From positions 1 to 64,000 of the forward strand of contig CANJGB010000013.1 of NCBI GenBank assembly GCA_947473805.1: a DNA stretch of 64,000 nucleotides. The letters run 5' to 3'. The notes under the pieces were generated by a model, which saw only the letters and a program-made list of their open reading frames with translations, ran no database searches and was not told where the DNA came from. Source of the stretch: Alphaproteobacteria bacterium. Lineage in GTDB: Bacteria; Pseudomonadota; Alphaproteobacteria; Ferrovibrionales; Ferrovibrionaceae. The number at the start of each line of letters is the position of its first letter. Positions within the stretch are counted from its first letter, which is position 1. The position numbers were made by a program, and so were the translations under genes. Below are positions 25,773 through 35,473 of the stretch, in pieces.

Positions 25773-26018
25773 ATGAGCAACAATCCACCTAGGAAATCCA
25801 TGGATCGGCCGAGCCTGGAAGATGTGTATAGCGTGCGGATCGCCTATGCACGATCGCTTGAGGTGTGGCGTCGCCACGCCAGTTATGGCGATGCCCATGG
25901 CGAACTGATCGAGATCGAGCGTTGCCACGAGGCATTGTACAGGATCGAGGCCGCGCGTCTTGGCATCGACCTCCACGCGCCGGCTTGGTCCGCAGAAGTG
26001 GCCAACGGCCCCCACTGA
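25773..26018 (+). CDS. Small hypothetical protein
   Basis: An 81-residue soluble protein: LEDVYSVRIAYARSLEVWRRHASYGDAHGELIEIERCHEALYRIEAARLGIDLHAP. It looks like two amphipathic helices, with no membrane segment or known motif. The ATG at 25773 was preferred to the upstream start of the open frame because the upstream part lacks coding character; a second ATG is at 25800. Convergent with prfC, 11 bp away. Function unknown. Confidence 0.55.
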   Translation: MSNNPPRKSMDRPSLEDVYSVRIAYARSLEVWRRHASYGDAHGELIEIERCHEALYRIEAARLGIDLHAPAWSAEVANGPH

Positions 26019-26029
26019 GGCGCCGGACA

Positions 26030-27613
26030 TCAGTCGGTCTGGCTGCGCTCGCGGGTTGAGGTAAAGCGGATTTTCGGATTGCGCTCCTGGGTGTAGTTCA
26101 ACTCCCAGGAATTGCGGGCGAGGAACACTGGCGCCCCGTCGCGATCCTCGGCCATGGCGGCGCGATTGGCGTCGAGGAATTTCTGTAATTCGGCCGGATC
26201 GTCCGCCGACACCCAGCGCGCGGTTTCGAACGACGCCTGTTCGAAGCCCGCCTTCACGCCGTACTCGGTGTCGATGCGGGTCGATAGCACGTCGAGCTGC
26301 AACTGCCCGACGACGCCTACGATGGGGGCGCCGATCGACTGGCGGAACACCTGGGTCACACCCTCCTCGGCAAGGTCCGACAACGCGCGCTGCAACTGCT
26401 TGCTCTTCATCGGGTCGTCGAGACGCACGCGGCGCAGCACTTCGGGCGCGAAGTTCGGGATACCGGTGAAACGCAACATCTCGCCCTCGGTCATCGCGTC
26501 GCCGACGCGCATGGTGCCGTGGTTTGGAATGCCCAGAATGTCGCCCGGCCAGGCTTCATCGACCAGGCCGCGGTCCTGCGCGAAGAACAGGATCGGATTG
26601 TTGACAGCCAGGCTCTTGCCGGTGCGGACCTGGAACAACTTCATGCCGCGCTTGAAATGGCCCGAGCACAACCGCATGAATGCCACGCGGTCGCGGTGGT
26701 TCGGGTCCATGTTGGCCTGCACCTTGAACACGAAGCCGGTGACCTTCGCCTCGTCGGGCGAGACGGCGCGCGGCTCGGCCGGCTGCGGGCGCGGCGGCGG
26801 CGCCATCGAGGCCAGCCCCTCGAGCAATTCCTGCACACCAAAATTACGCATGGCGCTGCCAAAGAAGACCGGCGTCATGTGACCGCCGCGATAGGAGTCA
26901 AGATCGAACTCAGGATAGCCTGCGGCCACCAGTTCGGTATCTTCCTTCAGCTTCGCGAGCAGGTCCTCCGGCAGGGCCTCGGCCAGGCGCGGATCGTCAA
27001 CGCCGGAACATTCGATGATCGGCGAACGCTCGCCGCGCTCGCTGTCGCCCAGCAGCAGCATCCGCTCGCCCTGCAGGTCGTAGCAACCCTTGAAGCCCGT
27101 GCCCTGGCCGACCGGCCAGGTCATCGGCGCGGTGTCGAGCGCCAGCGTGCTGGCAATCTCGTCCAGGAGTTCGAACGGGTCGCGCGCCTCGCGGTCCATC
27201 TTGTTGACGAATGTCACGATGGGCACGTTGCGCAGGCGGCAGACCTCGAACAGCTTGCGGGTCTGCGCCTCGATGCCCTTGGCGCCATCCAGCACCATGA
27301 CGGCAGAATCCACCGCGGTCAGGGTGCGGTAGGTGTCCTCGGAAAAGTCCTCGTGGCCCGGGGTGTCGAGCAGGTTGAACACGCAGCCGCCGAATTCAAA
27401 CGTCATGACTGACGTGGTGACGGAAATACCGCGCGCCTGCTCGATCTTCATCCAGTCCGAACGCGCGCGCCGCCGCTCACCACGCGCCTTGACCTGGCCA
27501 GCCAGATGGATGGCGCCGCCGAACAGCAGCAGCTTTTCGGTCAGTGTGGTCTTGCCGGCGTCGGGATGGGCAATGATGGCGAAGGTGCGCCGTTCGGGCG
27601 TCGATGGGGGCAA
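26030..27613 (-). CDS. prfC: Peptide chain release factor 3
   Basis: A 527-residue GTPase that recycles RF1/RF2 from the ribosome after termination. The P-loop IAHPDAGKTTL is at residues 14-24; then RGISVTTSVMTF (switch I), DTPGHEDF (switch II) and VNKMDREARDP follow. The C-terminal half has the EF-G-like domains ending VGQLQLDVLSTRIDTEYGVKAGFEQA. The TTG at 27613 is chosen because AGGAG lies six bases upstream; it gives a length close to E. coli RF3 (529). The longer open frame upstream (to about 28600) is an antisense frame of phoR. Divergent from phoR. Confidence 0.95.
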   Translation of the reverse strand: MPPSTPERRTFAIIAHPDAGKTTLTEKLLLFGGAIHLAGQVKARGERRRARSDWMKIEQARGISVTTSVMTFEFGGCVFNLLDTPGHEDFSEDTYRTLTAVDSAVMVLDGAKGIEAQTRKLFEVCRLRNVPIVTFVNKMDREARDPFELLDEIASTLALDTAPMTWPVGQGTGFKGCYDLQGERMLLLGDSERGERSPIIECSGVDDPRLAEALPEDLLAKLKEDTELVAAGYPEFDLDSYRGGHMTPVFFGSAMRNFGVQELLEGLASMAPPPRPQPAEPRAVSPDEAKVTGFVFKVQANMDPNHRDRVAFMRLCSGHFKRGMKLFQVRTGKSLAVNNPILFFAQDRGLVDEAWPGDILGIPNHGTMRVGDAMTEGEMLRFTGIPNFAPEVLRRVRLDDPMKSKQLQRALSDLAEEGVTQVFRQSIGAPIVGVVGQLQLDVLSTRIDTEYGVKAGFEQASFETARWVSADDPAELQKFLDANRAAMAEDRDGAPVFLARNSWELNYTQERNPKIRFTSTRERSQTD

Positions 27614-27788
27614 ACCGCTCTCCTGGAACTGAGGGCCGTTATACCCGCTTCGGCCCGGTTGTCGAGGCGGGCCCGTCGCCGGCCTGACAAGAAAATGAAA
27701 CATGACCCAGCGACAATGAGGCCGATTCGTTGCGAAACCTTGCGCACTCCGACGCGCCGTGGTCCGCTGTGCCGGAGGAAATCGAGTC

Positions 27789-29177
27789 ATGGCCCTGTTT
27801 ACCCCACCCTTGCCTGCCAGTACGAAATGGCACCTGCCCGGCGCTGTCTGGGCCGTGCTGCCGGTCGCGGCAGTGCTGTTGGCCCTGATGCTGGCCGGCC
27901 TGATCGGCAAGGGCGCGGCGCTTCTCCTGCTCCTCGGCTGCGGGTTGGGCATCTGGTTTGGCCAGCGCCACTGGGCCCGCCAGATCGATCTGCTGGCCCG
28001 CCATGCCGAGAATCTGGGCGAGGCGGCCGTGGAAACCGGGACGCCGCCCCTGGATGCCGACTTGCAGGCCGTCATGGATACGTTGCGCCGCCGGGTGACC
28101 GGCGAGCGGGCGCGGCTAGACGGGCGGTCCAGCGCCGCCGCCGCCATGCTGGATGCCCTGTCCGACCCCGTCCTGCTGCTGGGCGGCGACCGCCGGGTTA
28201 TGCGGGCCAATTTGGCGGCCAGCGAGGTGCTGGGGCGGCAGATTGTCGGCGAGGACCTTGCCCTGATGCTGCGCCACCCCTCGGTGCTGGAGGCGGTGTC
28301 CGAAGTGGTTGAGGGCCGGGCCACGACCCGCGAACTGGAATTCGAACTGCCGCTGGCTCCACGGCGGATGTTCGCTGCCCGGGTCATGGCGCTGCCGCGT
28401 TCGGCAAACGATCCCGCGGCGGCGGTGCTTTCGCTGCATGACTTGACCGCGCTGAAGCGGGCCGAGCAGATGCGCGCCGACTTCGTGGCCAATGCCAGCC
28501 ATGAATTGCGTACGCCGCTGGCGACCCTGATTGGTTTCATCGAGACGCTGCAGGGCCCGGCGCGGGGCGACGCCGACGCGCATGTCGGCTTCCTCGCCAT
28601 CATGAGCGATCAGGCGGCCCGCATGGCCCGCCTGATCCGCGACCTGCTGGGCCTCAGCCAGATCGAACTGAACGAGCACACCCTGCCGCGCGAGCGCATT
28701 GATCTTGCCCCGGTCATTTCCGGGGTGGTCGACATGCTGCAGATCGAGGCGGGCAAGGCCGGGGTCACCATCACGTCCGACGTGCCGGCCGACCTGCCGC
28801 CGGTCCTTGGCGATGCCGACGAACTGACCCAGGTATTCCAGAACCTGGTCGATAACGCGATCAAGTATGGCGGCCGCGACTCCACGGTGACGGTCGCCGC
28901 CCGCGCGGTGTCGGTCCGGGGCGGCGGTCCGGCGGGGGTTTCCATATCCGTGCGCGACCACGGCCCGGGCATCGCCCGCGAACACCTGCCGCGCCTGACC
29001 GAACGGTTTTACCGCGTAGACTCGGCCCGCAGCCGGGCATTGGGCGGGACCGGCCTGGGCCTCGCCATCGTGAAGCACATCGTCAACCGTCACCGTGGCG
29101 CCCTGACAATCGACAGCGAGCCGGGGCGAGGCTCGACGTTTACCGTGCATTTGCCAGCGCATGAGCCCCGTACGTAA
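27789..29177 (+). CDS. phoR: Phosphate regulon sensor histidine kinase
   Basis: A 462-residue membrane kinase. Two hydrophobic segments at about residues 17-38 and 42-58 anchor it with almost no periplasmic loop, as usual for PhoR. A PAS domain follows (residues 115-220), then HisKA with His238 in ASHELRTPLATLIGF and a HATPase with VFQNLVDNAIKYGG, DHGPGI and GGTGLGLAIVKHI. A GGAGG site lies ten bases before the ATG. Being first of the pst/pho cluster, it should phosphorylate PhoB, whose gene closes the cluster, when PstSCAB and PhoU report low phosphate. Confidence 0.95.
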   Translation: MALFTPPLPASTKWHLPGAVWAVLPVAAVLLALMLAGLIGKGAALLLLLGCGLGIWFGQRHWARQIDLLARHAENLGEAAVETGTPPLDADLQAVMDTLRRRVTGERARLDGRSSAAAAMLDALSDPVLLLGGDRRVMRANLAASEVLGRQIVGEDLALMLRHPSVLEAVSEVVEGRATTRELEFELPLAPRRMFAARVMALPRSANDPAAAVLSLHDLTALKRAEQMRADFVANASHELRTPLATLIGFIETLQGPARGDADAHVGFLAIMSDQAARMARLIRDLLGLSQIELNEHTLPRERIDLAPVISGVVDMLQIEAGKAGVTITSDVPADLPPVLGDADELTQVFQNLVDNAIKYGGRDSTVTVAARAVSVRGGGPAGVSISVRDHGPGIAREHLPRLTERFYRVDSARSRALGGTGLGLAIVKHIVNRHRGALTIDSEPGRGSTFTVHLPAHEPRT

Positions 29178-29299
29178 AACGGTGCCGACTGATTTTGCTC
29201 CTGCCATAACAACCATAGCGGTAGCCCAGTTTGGGTAATGGGGTGGCGATTCCGTAACTGGATCAATAACTTGGCGCGATTCAGGAGAACGAGGAATTG

Positions 29300-29317
29300 C
29301 CGTCATTAAACTGTCAT
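29300..29317 (+). promoter_or_regulatory. Pho box upstream of pstS
   Basis: CCGTCAT-TAAA-CTGTCAT: two direct 7-bp repeats starting 11 bp apart with an AT-rich spacer, the arrangement recognised by PhoB dimers (consensus CTGTCAT repeats). It lies about 87 bp before the pstS start, in the 226-bp gap after phoR. This suggests PhoB-driven expression of pstSCAB-phoU-phoB, with phoR transcribed separately upstream. Confidence 0.88.
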
Positions 29318-29403
29318 CAAAGTGCAGCATCTTAGTCACGGGCGGTGCCTAAGGTGCGCCCCGAGCAGCGGACCCCCCGCGGCTCGAACCCGATGAGGTA
29401 ACC

Positions 29404-30438
29404 ATGCTTTTCCGTTCTGCTCTCACGGTCGTGGCGCTCGCGGCGGTCTCGCTCGCTGCCCCCGTCCAGGCCCAGCAGGCGCGCGACCAGATCCGCGCCG
29501 CCGGCTCTTCCACCGTGTTCCCGTTCACCACCACCGTCGCCGAAAATTTCGGCCGCGCCTATTCGGGCAAGTTCAAGTCGCCCATCGTTGAATCGATCGG
29601 TACCGGCGGCGGCTTCAAGGAATTCTGCAAAGGCGTCGGTACCCAGTTCACCGACATTGCCAATGCCTCGCGCGCGATCAACAAGAGCGAACTCGAGGAT
29701 TGCACCAAGAAAGGCGTCAAGGAAATCACCGAGATCAAGATCGGTTTCGACGGCATCGTGATCGCCGAGAAGAAGGGCCACGGCCATCTGAGCGTGACCC
29801 GTGAGCAGCTCTGGAAGGCGCTGGCCAAGGAAGTCGTGGTCGACGGCAAGGTCGTTGCCAACCCCTACAAGACGTGGAGCGACATCGACGCCTCGCTGCC
29901 GAAGGACAAGATCGAAGTTTACGGCCCGCCGCCGACTTCCGGCACGCGCGACTCGTTTGTCGAGCTGGTCATGGACGTCGGCTGCAAGAAGGCGGTCGAG
30001 GCCATCGACAAGGGCATGCACAAGAAGCTGTGCGGCACGATGCGCGAAGACGGCGCCTTCATCGAAGCTGGCGAAAACGACAACCTGATCGTGCAGAAGA
30101 TCGCCACGTCGAACACAGGCGCACTGGGCGTGTTTGGCTACAGTTTCCTGGACCAGAACGCGGACAAGATCGAGGGTTCCAAGGTCGATGGCGTGGAACC
30201 GACGTTTGATACGATCGCGTCGGGCAAGTACCCGGTGGCACGCCCGCTGTTCGTGTACGTGAAGAACGCCCATGTGGGCACCGTGCCTGGCTTGAAGGAA
30301 TTCATCGCCGAGTTCGTGTCCGAGAAGGCCTATGGCCCGAACGGCTATCTGGGTCCGAAGGGCCTGGTGTCGCTGCCCGACGCCGACCGCAAGGCCGTGC
30401 GCGACCAGGCCACCAGCCTGAAGCCGATGATGATGTAG
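29404..30438 (+). CDS. pstS: Phosphate ABC transporter substrate-binding protein
   Basis: A 344-residue exported protein. The signal peptide ends near residue 24 (SLAAPVQAQQA). The phosphate-binding signature AAGSSTVFPF lies right after it, then ESIGTGGGFKEFCKG, ANASRAI and the PPPTSGTRDSF segment. It captures phosphate in the periplasm and delivers it to PstC/PstA. A GAGG site lies five bases before the ATG and a Pho box about 90 bp upstream. A strong hairpin separates it from pstC, which usually raises the amount of binding protein relative to the permease. Confidence 0.96.
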   Translation: MLFRSALTVVALAAVSLAAPVQAQQARDQIRAAGSSTVFPFTTTVAENFGRAYSGKFKSPIVESIGTGGGFKEFCKGVGTQFTDIANASRAINKSELEDCTKKGVKEITEIKIGFDGIVIAEKKGHGHLSVTREQLWKALAKEVVVDGKVVANPYKTWSDIDASLPKDKIEVYGPPPTSGTRDSFVELVMDVGCKKAVEAIDKGMHKKLCGTMREDGAFIEAGENDNLIVQKIATSNTGALGVFGYSFLDQNADKIEGSKVDGVEPTFDTIASGKYPVARPLFVYVKNAHVGTVPGLKEFIAEFVSEKAYGPNGYLGPKGLVSLPDADRKAVRDQATSLKPMMM

Positions 30439-30444
30439 CCTACC

Positions 30445-30472
30445 CGCCGGCGGCCCGTGTGGGCCGCCGGCG
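30445..30472 (+). other. Stable stem-loop between pstS and pstC
   Basis: CGCCGGCGGCCC-GTGT-GGGCCGCCGGCG is a perfect 12-bp stem with a GTGT loop, six bases after the pstS stop. There is only a short T stretch (CCCTTTCC) after it. Such elements commonly protect the binding-protein mRNA from 3' exonucleases or cause partial termination. Confidence 0.75.
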
Positions 30473-30514
30473 CCCTTTCCGACTTCCGTAACCGATCCGG
30501 CCAGACATATCGCC

Positions 30515-31891
30515 ATGACGTTACCCGTTCTTCTGCTGGTCTTGGCCGTCCTTTCGGTCGGCGCGTTTTACTGGGGCCGCTCAACGGCCGTGCGCATGGC
30601 GCAAACCTCGGCCCTGCACTCCCTGCCCAGCTATTTCGGCTTCTATGTCCTGGTCTGGTGCGGCCTGCCGACCATCCTGCTGCTGTCACTTTGGCTGGCC
30701 GGTGAGGACTGGGTGGTCCGGCTTCTCGTGGTAGCGGATCTGCCTGAAAGCCTGCGCAACCTGCCGACTGACCAACTCAACCTCCTGATCTCTGACATCC
30801 GCAACATGGCCTATGGCAATGTGCCATCCACGGCGGCCACGCCGGAAACGCGGGCGGCGGTCGAGCATTACGTGTCTTTGAAGGCCGTTGGCGACTGGCT
30901 GGTGTGGGGCCTGTCGCTTCTGCTGTTTGTCGCTGGCGCCATGTTCGCCCGTTCGCGCATGACGCCGCAATTCCGCGCTCGCAATCGCGTTGAAACCGTC
31001 CTCACCGTTGTACTTGTAGCCTCCTCGACTGTCGCGGTGTTCACCACGGTGGGCATCGTCTTGTCGCTGCTGTTCGAGGCGCTGCGCTTTTTCGCGCGCT
31101 ACCCCGTTCTCGATTTCCTGTTCGGCTTGACGTGGAGTCCCCAGACCGCCATCCGTGCCGACCAGGTCGGGTCGTCGGGATCGTTCGGGGCAGTGCCGCT
31201 GTTCGCCGGCACGCTTTTGATCTCGGCCATTTCGATGTTGGTGGCCATTCCCGTTGGCCTGATGTCGGCGATCTACATGTCGGAGTATGCGCCGCGCTCG
31301 GTGCGTTCGGTCGTCAAGCCGATCCTGGAAATCCTGGCCGGCATACCTACGGTGGTGTTCGGTTTCTTCGCCGCGCTGACGGTGGCTCCGGCGATTGCCA
31401 GCCTCGCCGCGGCCGTGGGACTTCAAGCTTCCCCGCAGAGCGCGCTCGCCGCCGGCGCCGTCATGGGCATCATGATCATCCCCTACATGTCGTCGCTGTC
31501 GGACGACGTGATTAGCGCGGTGCCGAACACGCTTCGCGAGGGATCTTACGGCCTCGGCGCCACGCAGGCGGAAACCATCAAGCGGGTTGTTTTGCCGGCA
31601 GCGCTACCCGGCATCATGGCGGCGTTCATCATCTCGTTCAGCCGCGCGCTAGGCGAGACCATGATCGTCGTCATGGCGGCCGGCCTCGCCGCCAACATCA
31701 CCGCCAATCCGCTCGACACGGCAACCACGGTGACGGTGCATATCTCCGCGCTGCTGGTCGGCGACCAGGAGTTCGACAGCGCCAAAACCCTTTCGGCCTT
31801 TGCGCTGGGCTTAACCCTGTTCCTCGTAACGCTCGCCATGAACGTCGTCGCCCAGCGGATCGTCAAGAAGTACCGGGAGCAATATGACTGA
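30515..31891 (+). CDS. pstC: Phosphate ABC transporter permease PstC
   Basis: A 458-residue membrane protein, longer than E. coli PstC (319) because of an N-terminal region with extra helices (residues 1-160), a form common in Alphaproteobacteria. The transport core starts near residue 215 and includes the EYAPRSVRSVVKPILEILAGIPTV segment and the coupling loop SYGLGATQAETIKRVVLPAALPGI (EAA-type motif). It forms the channel with PstA and is powered by PstB. Its end overlaps the start of pstA by eight bases. Confidence 0.95.
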   Translation: MTLPVLLLVLAVLSVGAFYWGRSTAVRMAQTSALHSLPSYFGFYVLVWCGLPTILLLSLWLAGEDWVVRLLVVADLPESLRNLPTDQLNLLISDIRNMAYGNVPSTAATPETRAAVEHYVSLKAVGDWLVWGLSLLLFVAGAMFARSRMTPQFRARNRVETVLTVVLVASSTVAVFTTVGIVLSLLFEALRFFARYPVLDFLFGLTWSPQTAIRADQVGSSGSFGAVPLFAGTLLISAISMLVAIPVGLMSAIYMSEYAPRSVRSVVKPILEILAGIPTVVFGFFAALTVAPAIASLAAAVGLQASPQSALAAGAVMGIMIIPYMSSLSDDVISAVPNTLREGSYGLGATQAETIKRVVLPAALPGIMAAFIISFSRALGETMIVVMAAGLAANITANPLDTATTVTVHISALLVGDQEFDSAKTLSAFALGLTLFLVTLAMNVVAQRIVKKYREQYD

Positions 31892-33215
31892 GATGGCAAT
31901 CGGCGGCCCGCTGGAGGGCGAAAAGAGGGCGGCATCCGGGATTCACACCTCGGAGGCGGCAAAGCTCAGGCTTAAGTCGCGCTATTCAGCCGAGCGTCGC
32001 TTCAAGCTGTACGGCATCGCCGCGATCGTATTTGCGCTGGCCGCACTTGCCACCTTGTTGTTCACCATCCTGGGCAACGGTGTTACTGCTTTTCAGCAGA
32101 CCTTTGTGCGAATTCCCATCTCGTTCGAGGCTGAGGCTATCGACACCTCTGGCAAGCGGGATATCGACGAATTGCGGCGTGGCGATTACGCGGCGCTGAT
32201 CCGGTCATCCCTGTCGAAGCAGTTTCCAGACGTGACCGATCGGCTCGGCCAGCGGCAGTTGTTTGGCATGTTCTCGGCCGGTGCACCCGATCAGTTGCGC
32301 GACATGGTTCTTGCCGAGCCGGGCGTGATTGGCCAGACCCGCGATGTCTGGCTCTACGCTTCGTCCGACGTGGACATGCTGAACAAGGGCTTCATCGACC
32401 GCAAGACGCCCGAGCAAAGCCGGCGGCTGAGCGACCGGCAGATCTCGTGGGTCGATACCCTCGCGTCCAGCAAAGCCATTGAAAAACGCTTTAACGCCCG
32501 CTTCTTCACCGGCGGCGACAGCCGTGAACCGGAGCTGGTCGGCGTGTGGGGCGCCGTAGTCGGTTCGTTCTTCACTTTGATGGTGTGCCTCTCGCTCTCC
32601 CTCCCGCTCGGCATCATGGCGGCGATTTACCTGGAGGAGTTCGCACCCAAGAACCGGTTTACCGAGATAATCGAGGTGAACATCAATAACCTCGCGGCAG
32701 TGCCTTCGATCGTTTACGGCCTGCTCGGACTCGCGGTGTTTATCGGCTTCTTCGGTTTCCCGCGATCTGCGCCGATGGTGGGCGGTCTCGTCCTGGCGCT
32801 GATGAGTCTTCCAGTCATGATCATCGCCTCGCGGGCCTCGATCCGCGCCGTACCGCCATCAATTCGCGAGGCGGCGCTTGGCTTGGGCGCGTCGAAGGTG
32901 CAGACCGTCCTGCACCATGTCCTGCCTTTGGCCATGCCGGGCATCTTGACCGGCACGATCATCGCGATGGCGCATGCCTTGGGCGAGACCGCGCCGCTGC
33001 TGATGATTGGCATGGTGGCCTTCTTGGTGGACATCCCGTCCGGCCCACTGCAGGCGGCCACGGTACTGCCGGTGCAGGTGTTCATGTGGGCCGACAGCGC
33101 CGAGCGCGGGTTCGTCGAAAAGACCTCGGCAGGCATCATGGTTTTGCTGGTCTTCCTGCTGGCAATGAATGCCTTGGCAATCTTCCTTCGCAAGAAATTC
33201 GAACGTCGGTGGTAA
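31884..33215 (+). CDS. pstA: Phosphate ABC transporter permease PstA
   Basis: A 443-residue permease. The N-terminal third (residues 20-215) matches the DUF3333-type extension of alphaproteobacterial PstA proteins, with one helix near 48-70 and a long extracytoplasmic loop. The core has [30 protein letters not shown] and the coupling-loop [26 protein letters not shown]. It pairs with PstC. The start ATG lies within the last codons of pstC, so the two are translationally coupled. Confidence 0.95.
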   Translation: MTEMAIGGPLEGEKRAASGIHTSEAAKLRLKSRYSAERRFKLYGIAAIVFALAALATLLFTILGNGVTAFQQTFVRIPISFEAEAIDTSGKRDIDELRRGDYAALIRSSLSKQFPDVTDRLGQRQLFGMFSAGAPDQLRDMVLAEPGVIGQTRDVWLYASSDVDMLNKGFIDRKTPEQSRRLSDRQISWVDTLASSKAIEKRFNARFFTGGDSREPELVGVWGAVVGSFFTLMVCLSLSLPLGIMAAIYLEEFAPKNRFTEIIEVNINNLAAVPSIVYGLLGLAVFIGFFGFPRSAPMVGGLVLALMSLPVMIIASRASIRAVPPSIREAALGLGASKVQTVLHHVLPLAMPGILTGTIIAMAHALGETAPLLMIGMVAFLVDIPSGPLQAATVLPVQVFMWADSAERGFVEKTSAGIMVLLVFLLAMNALAIFLRKKFERRW

Positions 33216-33217
33216 AC

Positions 33218-34018
33218 ATGAACGGCAACGGTAACGGCGCGCATGGCGTCGGCGTCAATTTTCCGCTGAAGATGACGAACCGGAAAGTCAACGTCTTCTA
33301 TGGCGAGAAGCACGCGCTCAAGGGCGTCGATCTCGATGTCCGGGCCAACCACGTGACGGCGCTGATCGGGCCGTCGGGTTGCGGCAAGTCGACATTCCTT
33401 CGTTGCCTGAATCGTATGAACGACACCATCGCCAGCTGCAGGGTTACCGGTGAGATCGTTCTCGACGGGCAGGACATCTACGCCAAGGAAATCGACGTGG
33501 TGCAGATTCGCGCCCGTGTGGGCATGGTGTTCCAGAAGCCGAACCCGTTCCCCAAGTCGATTTACGAAAATGTCGCTTACGGTCCGCGCATTCATGGCTT
33601 GGCGCGCGGCAAGCCCGAACTGGACGAGATCGTGAGCCACAGCCTGAAGCAGGCTGGCCTGTGGAACGAGGTGAACGACCGGCTCGACGAACAGGGCACC
33701 GGGCTCTCGGGCGGACAGCAGCAGCGCCTGTGCATCGCGCGAGCCATCGCGGTGCAGCCGGAAGTGATCCTGATGGACGAGCCATGTTCCGCGCTCGATC
33801 CCATCGCGACGGCCAAGATCGAGGAGTTGATTGACGAGCTGCGCAAACACTACACGATCGTCATCGTCACCCACTCGATGCAGCAAGCTGCCCGGGTTTC
33901 GCAGCGCACGGCATTCTTCCACCTCGGCAATCTGGTTGAGGAGGGTGACACGCAAACCATCTTCACCAATCCGAAGGACGAGCGCACGCAGGGTTATATT
34001 ACTGGCCGTTTCGGTTGA
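33218..34018 (+). CDS. pstB: Phosphate ABC transporter ATP-binding protein
   Basis: A 266-residue ATPase. Walker A is GPSGCGKST, the Q-loop is VFQKPNPFP, the ABC signature is [15 protein letters not shown] and Walker B is [13 protein letters not shown]. The KPNPFPKSI segment is characteristic of PstB. A glycine/asparagine-rich leader ([14 protein letters not shown]) precedes the conserved domain. The ATG at 33218 directly follows the pstA stop with a two-base gap. Besides powering transport it helps report phosphate status to PhoR through PhoU. Confidence 0.97.
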   Translation: MNGNGNGAHGVGVNFPLKMTNRKVNVFYGEKHALKGVDLDVRANHVTALIGPSGCGKSTFLRCLNRMNDTIASCRVTGEIVLDGQDIYAKEIDVVQIRARVGMVFQKPNPFPKSIYENVAYGPRIHGLARGKPELDEIVSHSLKQAGLWNEVNDRLDEQGTGLSGGQQQRLCIARAIAVQPEVILMDEPCSALDPIATAKIEELIDELRKHYTIVIVTHSMQQAARVSQRTAFFHLGNLVEEGDTQTIFTNPKDERTQGYITGRFG

Positions 34019-34043
34019 AACACGGCCAAGTTTGGAGACGGCA

Positions 34044-34772
34044 ATGAAAAGCGCGGAACATATCGTCAAGTCCTACGACGAGGAACTACGCCGGCTGACG
34101 ACGATCGTGGCGCAGATGGGCGGGCTGGCGGAATCGCAGCTTTCCGGTGCCATCCAGTCGGTGGTACGGCGCGACAGCGACCTGGCCAGTTCAGTGGTCC
34201 AGGCAGACGTCAAGGTGGATGCCTTGCAGGACGAGATCGACGATTTCGTCGTGCGCCTGCTGGCGCTGCGCCAGCCAATGGCTATCGACCTGCGGCTGAT
34301 CGTCGGTGCGCTGCGGATCGCCAGCGATCTTGAGCGTATCGCCGACTACGCCGCCAACGTTGCCAAGCGAGCCATCGCGCTCAATCAGGCGCCTTTGGTG
34401 CGGCCTGTCCATGTGGTCCCGCGCATGGGCGCCCTGGTCCAGGCGATGATCAAGGATGTGCTGGACGCCTATGTCGCCTCCGACGTGGAGAAGGCCAAGT
34501 CGGTGTGGAACCGCGACGAGGAAGTCGACGAGATGTACAACTCGTTGTTCCGCGAGCTGCTGACCTACATGATGGAGGATGCCCGTTCGATCGGCATCTG
34601 CACCCATCTGCTGTTCATCGCGAAGAATATCGAGCGCATCGGCGACCACGCGACAAACATCGCCGAACTCGTGCATTACACGGTGACCGGGCAGAAGATG
34701 GGCGGCGCACGGCCGAAGGGCGACGTGACCAGTTCGACCTTGCCTGGCCAACCGGACGGCGGCACGGCATGA
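34044..34772 (+). CDS. phoU: Phosphate signalling protein PhoU
   Basis: A 242-residue helical protein of two PhoU repeats. The metal-binding acidic motifs are visible as DLERIADYAANVAKRA (near residue 93) and NIERIGDHATNIAELV (near 196). It restrains PhoR when phosphate is plentiful and modulates the Pst transporter. A GGAG site lies six bases before the ATG. Its stop codon overlaps the start of phoB (ATGA). Confidence 0.96.
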   Translation: MKSAEHIVKSYDEELRRLTTIVAQMGGLAESQLSGAIQSVVRRDSDLASSVVQADVKVDALQDEIDDFVVRLLALRQPMAIDLRLIVGALRIASDLERIADYAANVAKRAIALNQAPLVRPVHVVPRMGALVQAMIKDVLDAYVASDVEKAKSVWNRDEEVDEMYNSLFRELLTYMMEDARSIGICTHLLFIAKNIERIGDHATNIAELVHYTVTGQKMGGARPKGDVTSSTLPGQPDGGTA

Positions 34773-35473
34773 AGCCCCGGATACTCATCACCGAGGACGA
34801 GGTGTCGCTGGTTGCGTTGTTGCGCTACAACCTTGAGAAAGAGGGCTACGTCGTTGACGAAGCAAGCGACGGCCAGGAGTGCCTGGTCAAGGTCGCCGAG
34901 GAGCAGCCGGACCTGATCCTTCTTGACTGGATGCTGCCCCAACTTTCGGGCCTCGAGGTTTGCCGCCAGTTGCGGCGCAACCCCGAGACGCGAAATATCC
35001 CGGTTATCATGGTGACCGCGCGCGGTGAGGAGTCCGATCGTGTTCGCGGCCTCGATGTCGGCGCCGACGACTATATCGCCAAGCCGTTTTCGCCCGGCGA
35101 ACTGTTGGCCCGCATTCGCGCCGTTTTGCGCCGCATCCGCCCGGCGCTGAGCGAGGAGATGCTGACCTGCGGCGATGTCGTGATGGACCTGGGCGCGCAT
35201 AAGGTTTCGCGCGGTGGACGCGCCATCCACCTGGGGCCGACAGAATATCGCCTGCTGCGCTACTTCCTGGAACATCAGGGGCGCGTCCTGTCGCGTGACC
35301 AGTTGCTCGACTCCGTCTGGGGCCGTGACATCTTCGTGGAGCAGCGTACGGTCGACGTCCATATCCGCCGGCTGCGCAAGGCGCTTAACGGCGACAATGA
35401 TCTGGACATGATTCGAACGGTACGTTCAGCCGGCTATTCGATTGAGCCGCCGGTCGTGGAAGCGGTGCGCTAG
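34769..35473 (+). CDS. phoB: Phosphate regulon response regulator PhoB
   Basis: A 234-residue OmpR-type response regulator. The receiver domain shows the acidic pocket TEDE near residue 10, the phosphorylation site Asp in LILLDWMLP (about residue 53) and the KPFSPGEL lysine near 105. The winged-helix output domain (about 130-230) includes LGPTEYRLLRYFLEHQGRVLSR and TVDVHIRRLRKAL. Phosphorylated PhoB binds Pho boxes such as that in front of pstS. The gene is convergent with mlaC, overlapping by four bases. Confidence 0.97.
   Translation: MKPRILITEDEVSLVALLRYNLEKEGYVVDEASDGQECLVKVAEEQPDLILLDWMLPQLSGLEVCRQLRRNPETRNIPVIMVTARGEESDRVRGLDVGADDYIAKPFSPGELLARIRAVLRRIRPALSEEMLTCGDVVMDLGAHKVSRGGRAIHLGPTEYRLLRYFLEHQGRVLSRDQLLDSVWGRDIFVEQRTVDVHIRRLRKALNGDNDLDMIRTVRSAGYSIEPPVVEAVR

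Noticed and set aside
27614-28603. Upstream extension of the prfC frame
   Set aside because: It runs antisense through phoR and has Ser/Arg-rich shadow composition; RF3 starts at 27613 with a good ribosome binding site.
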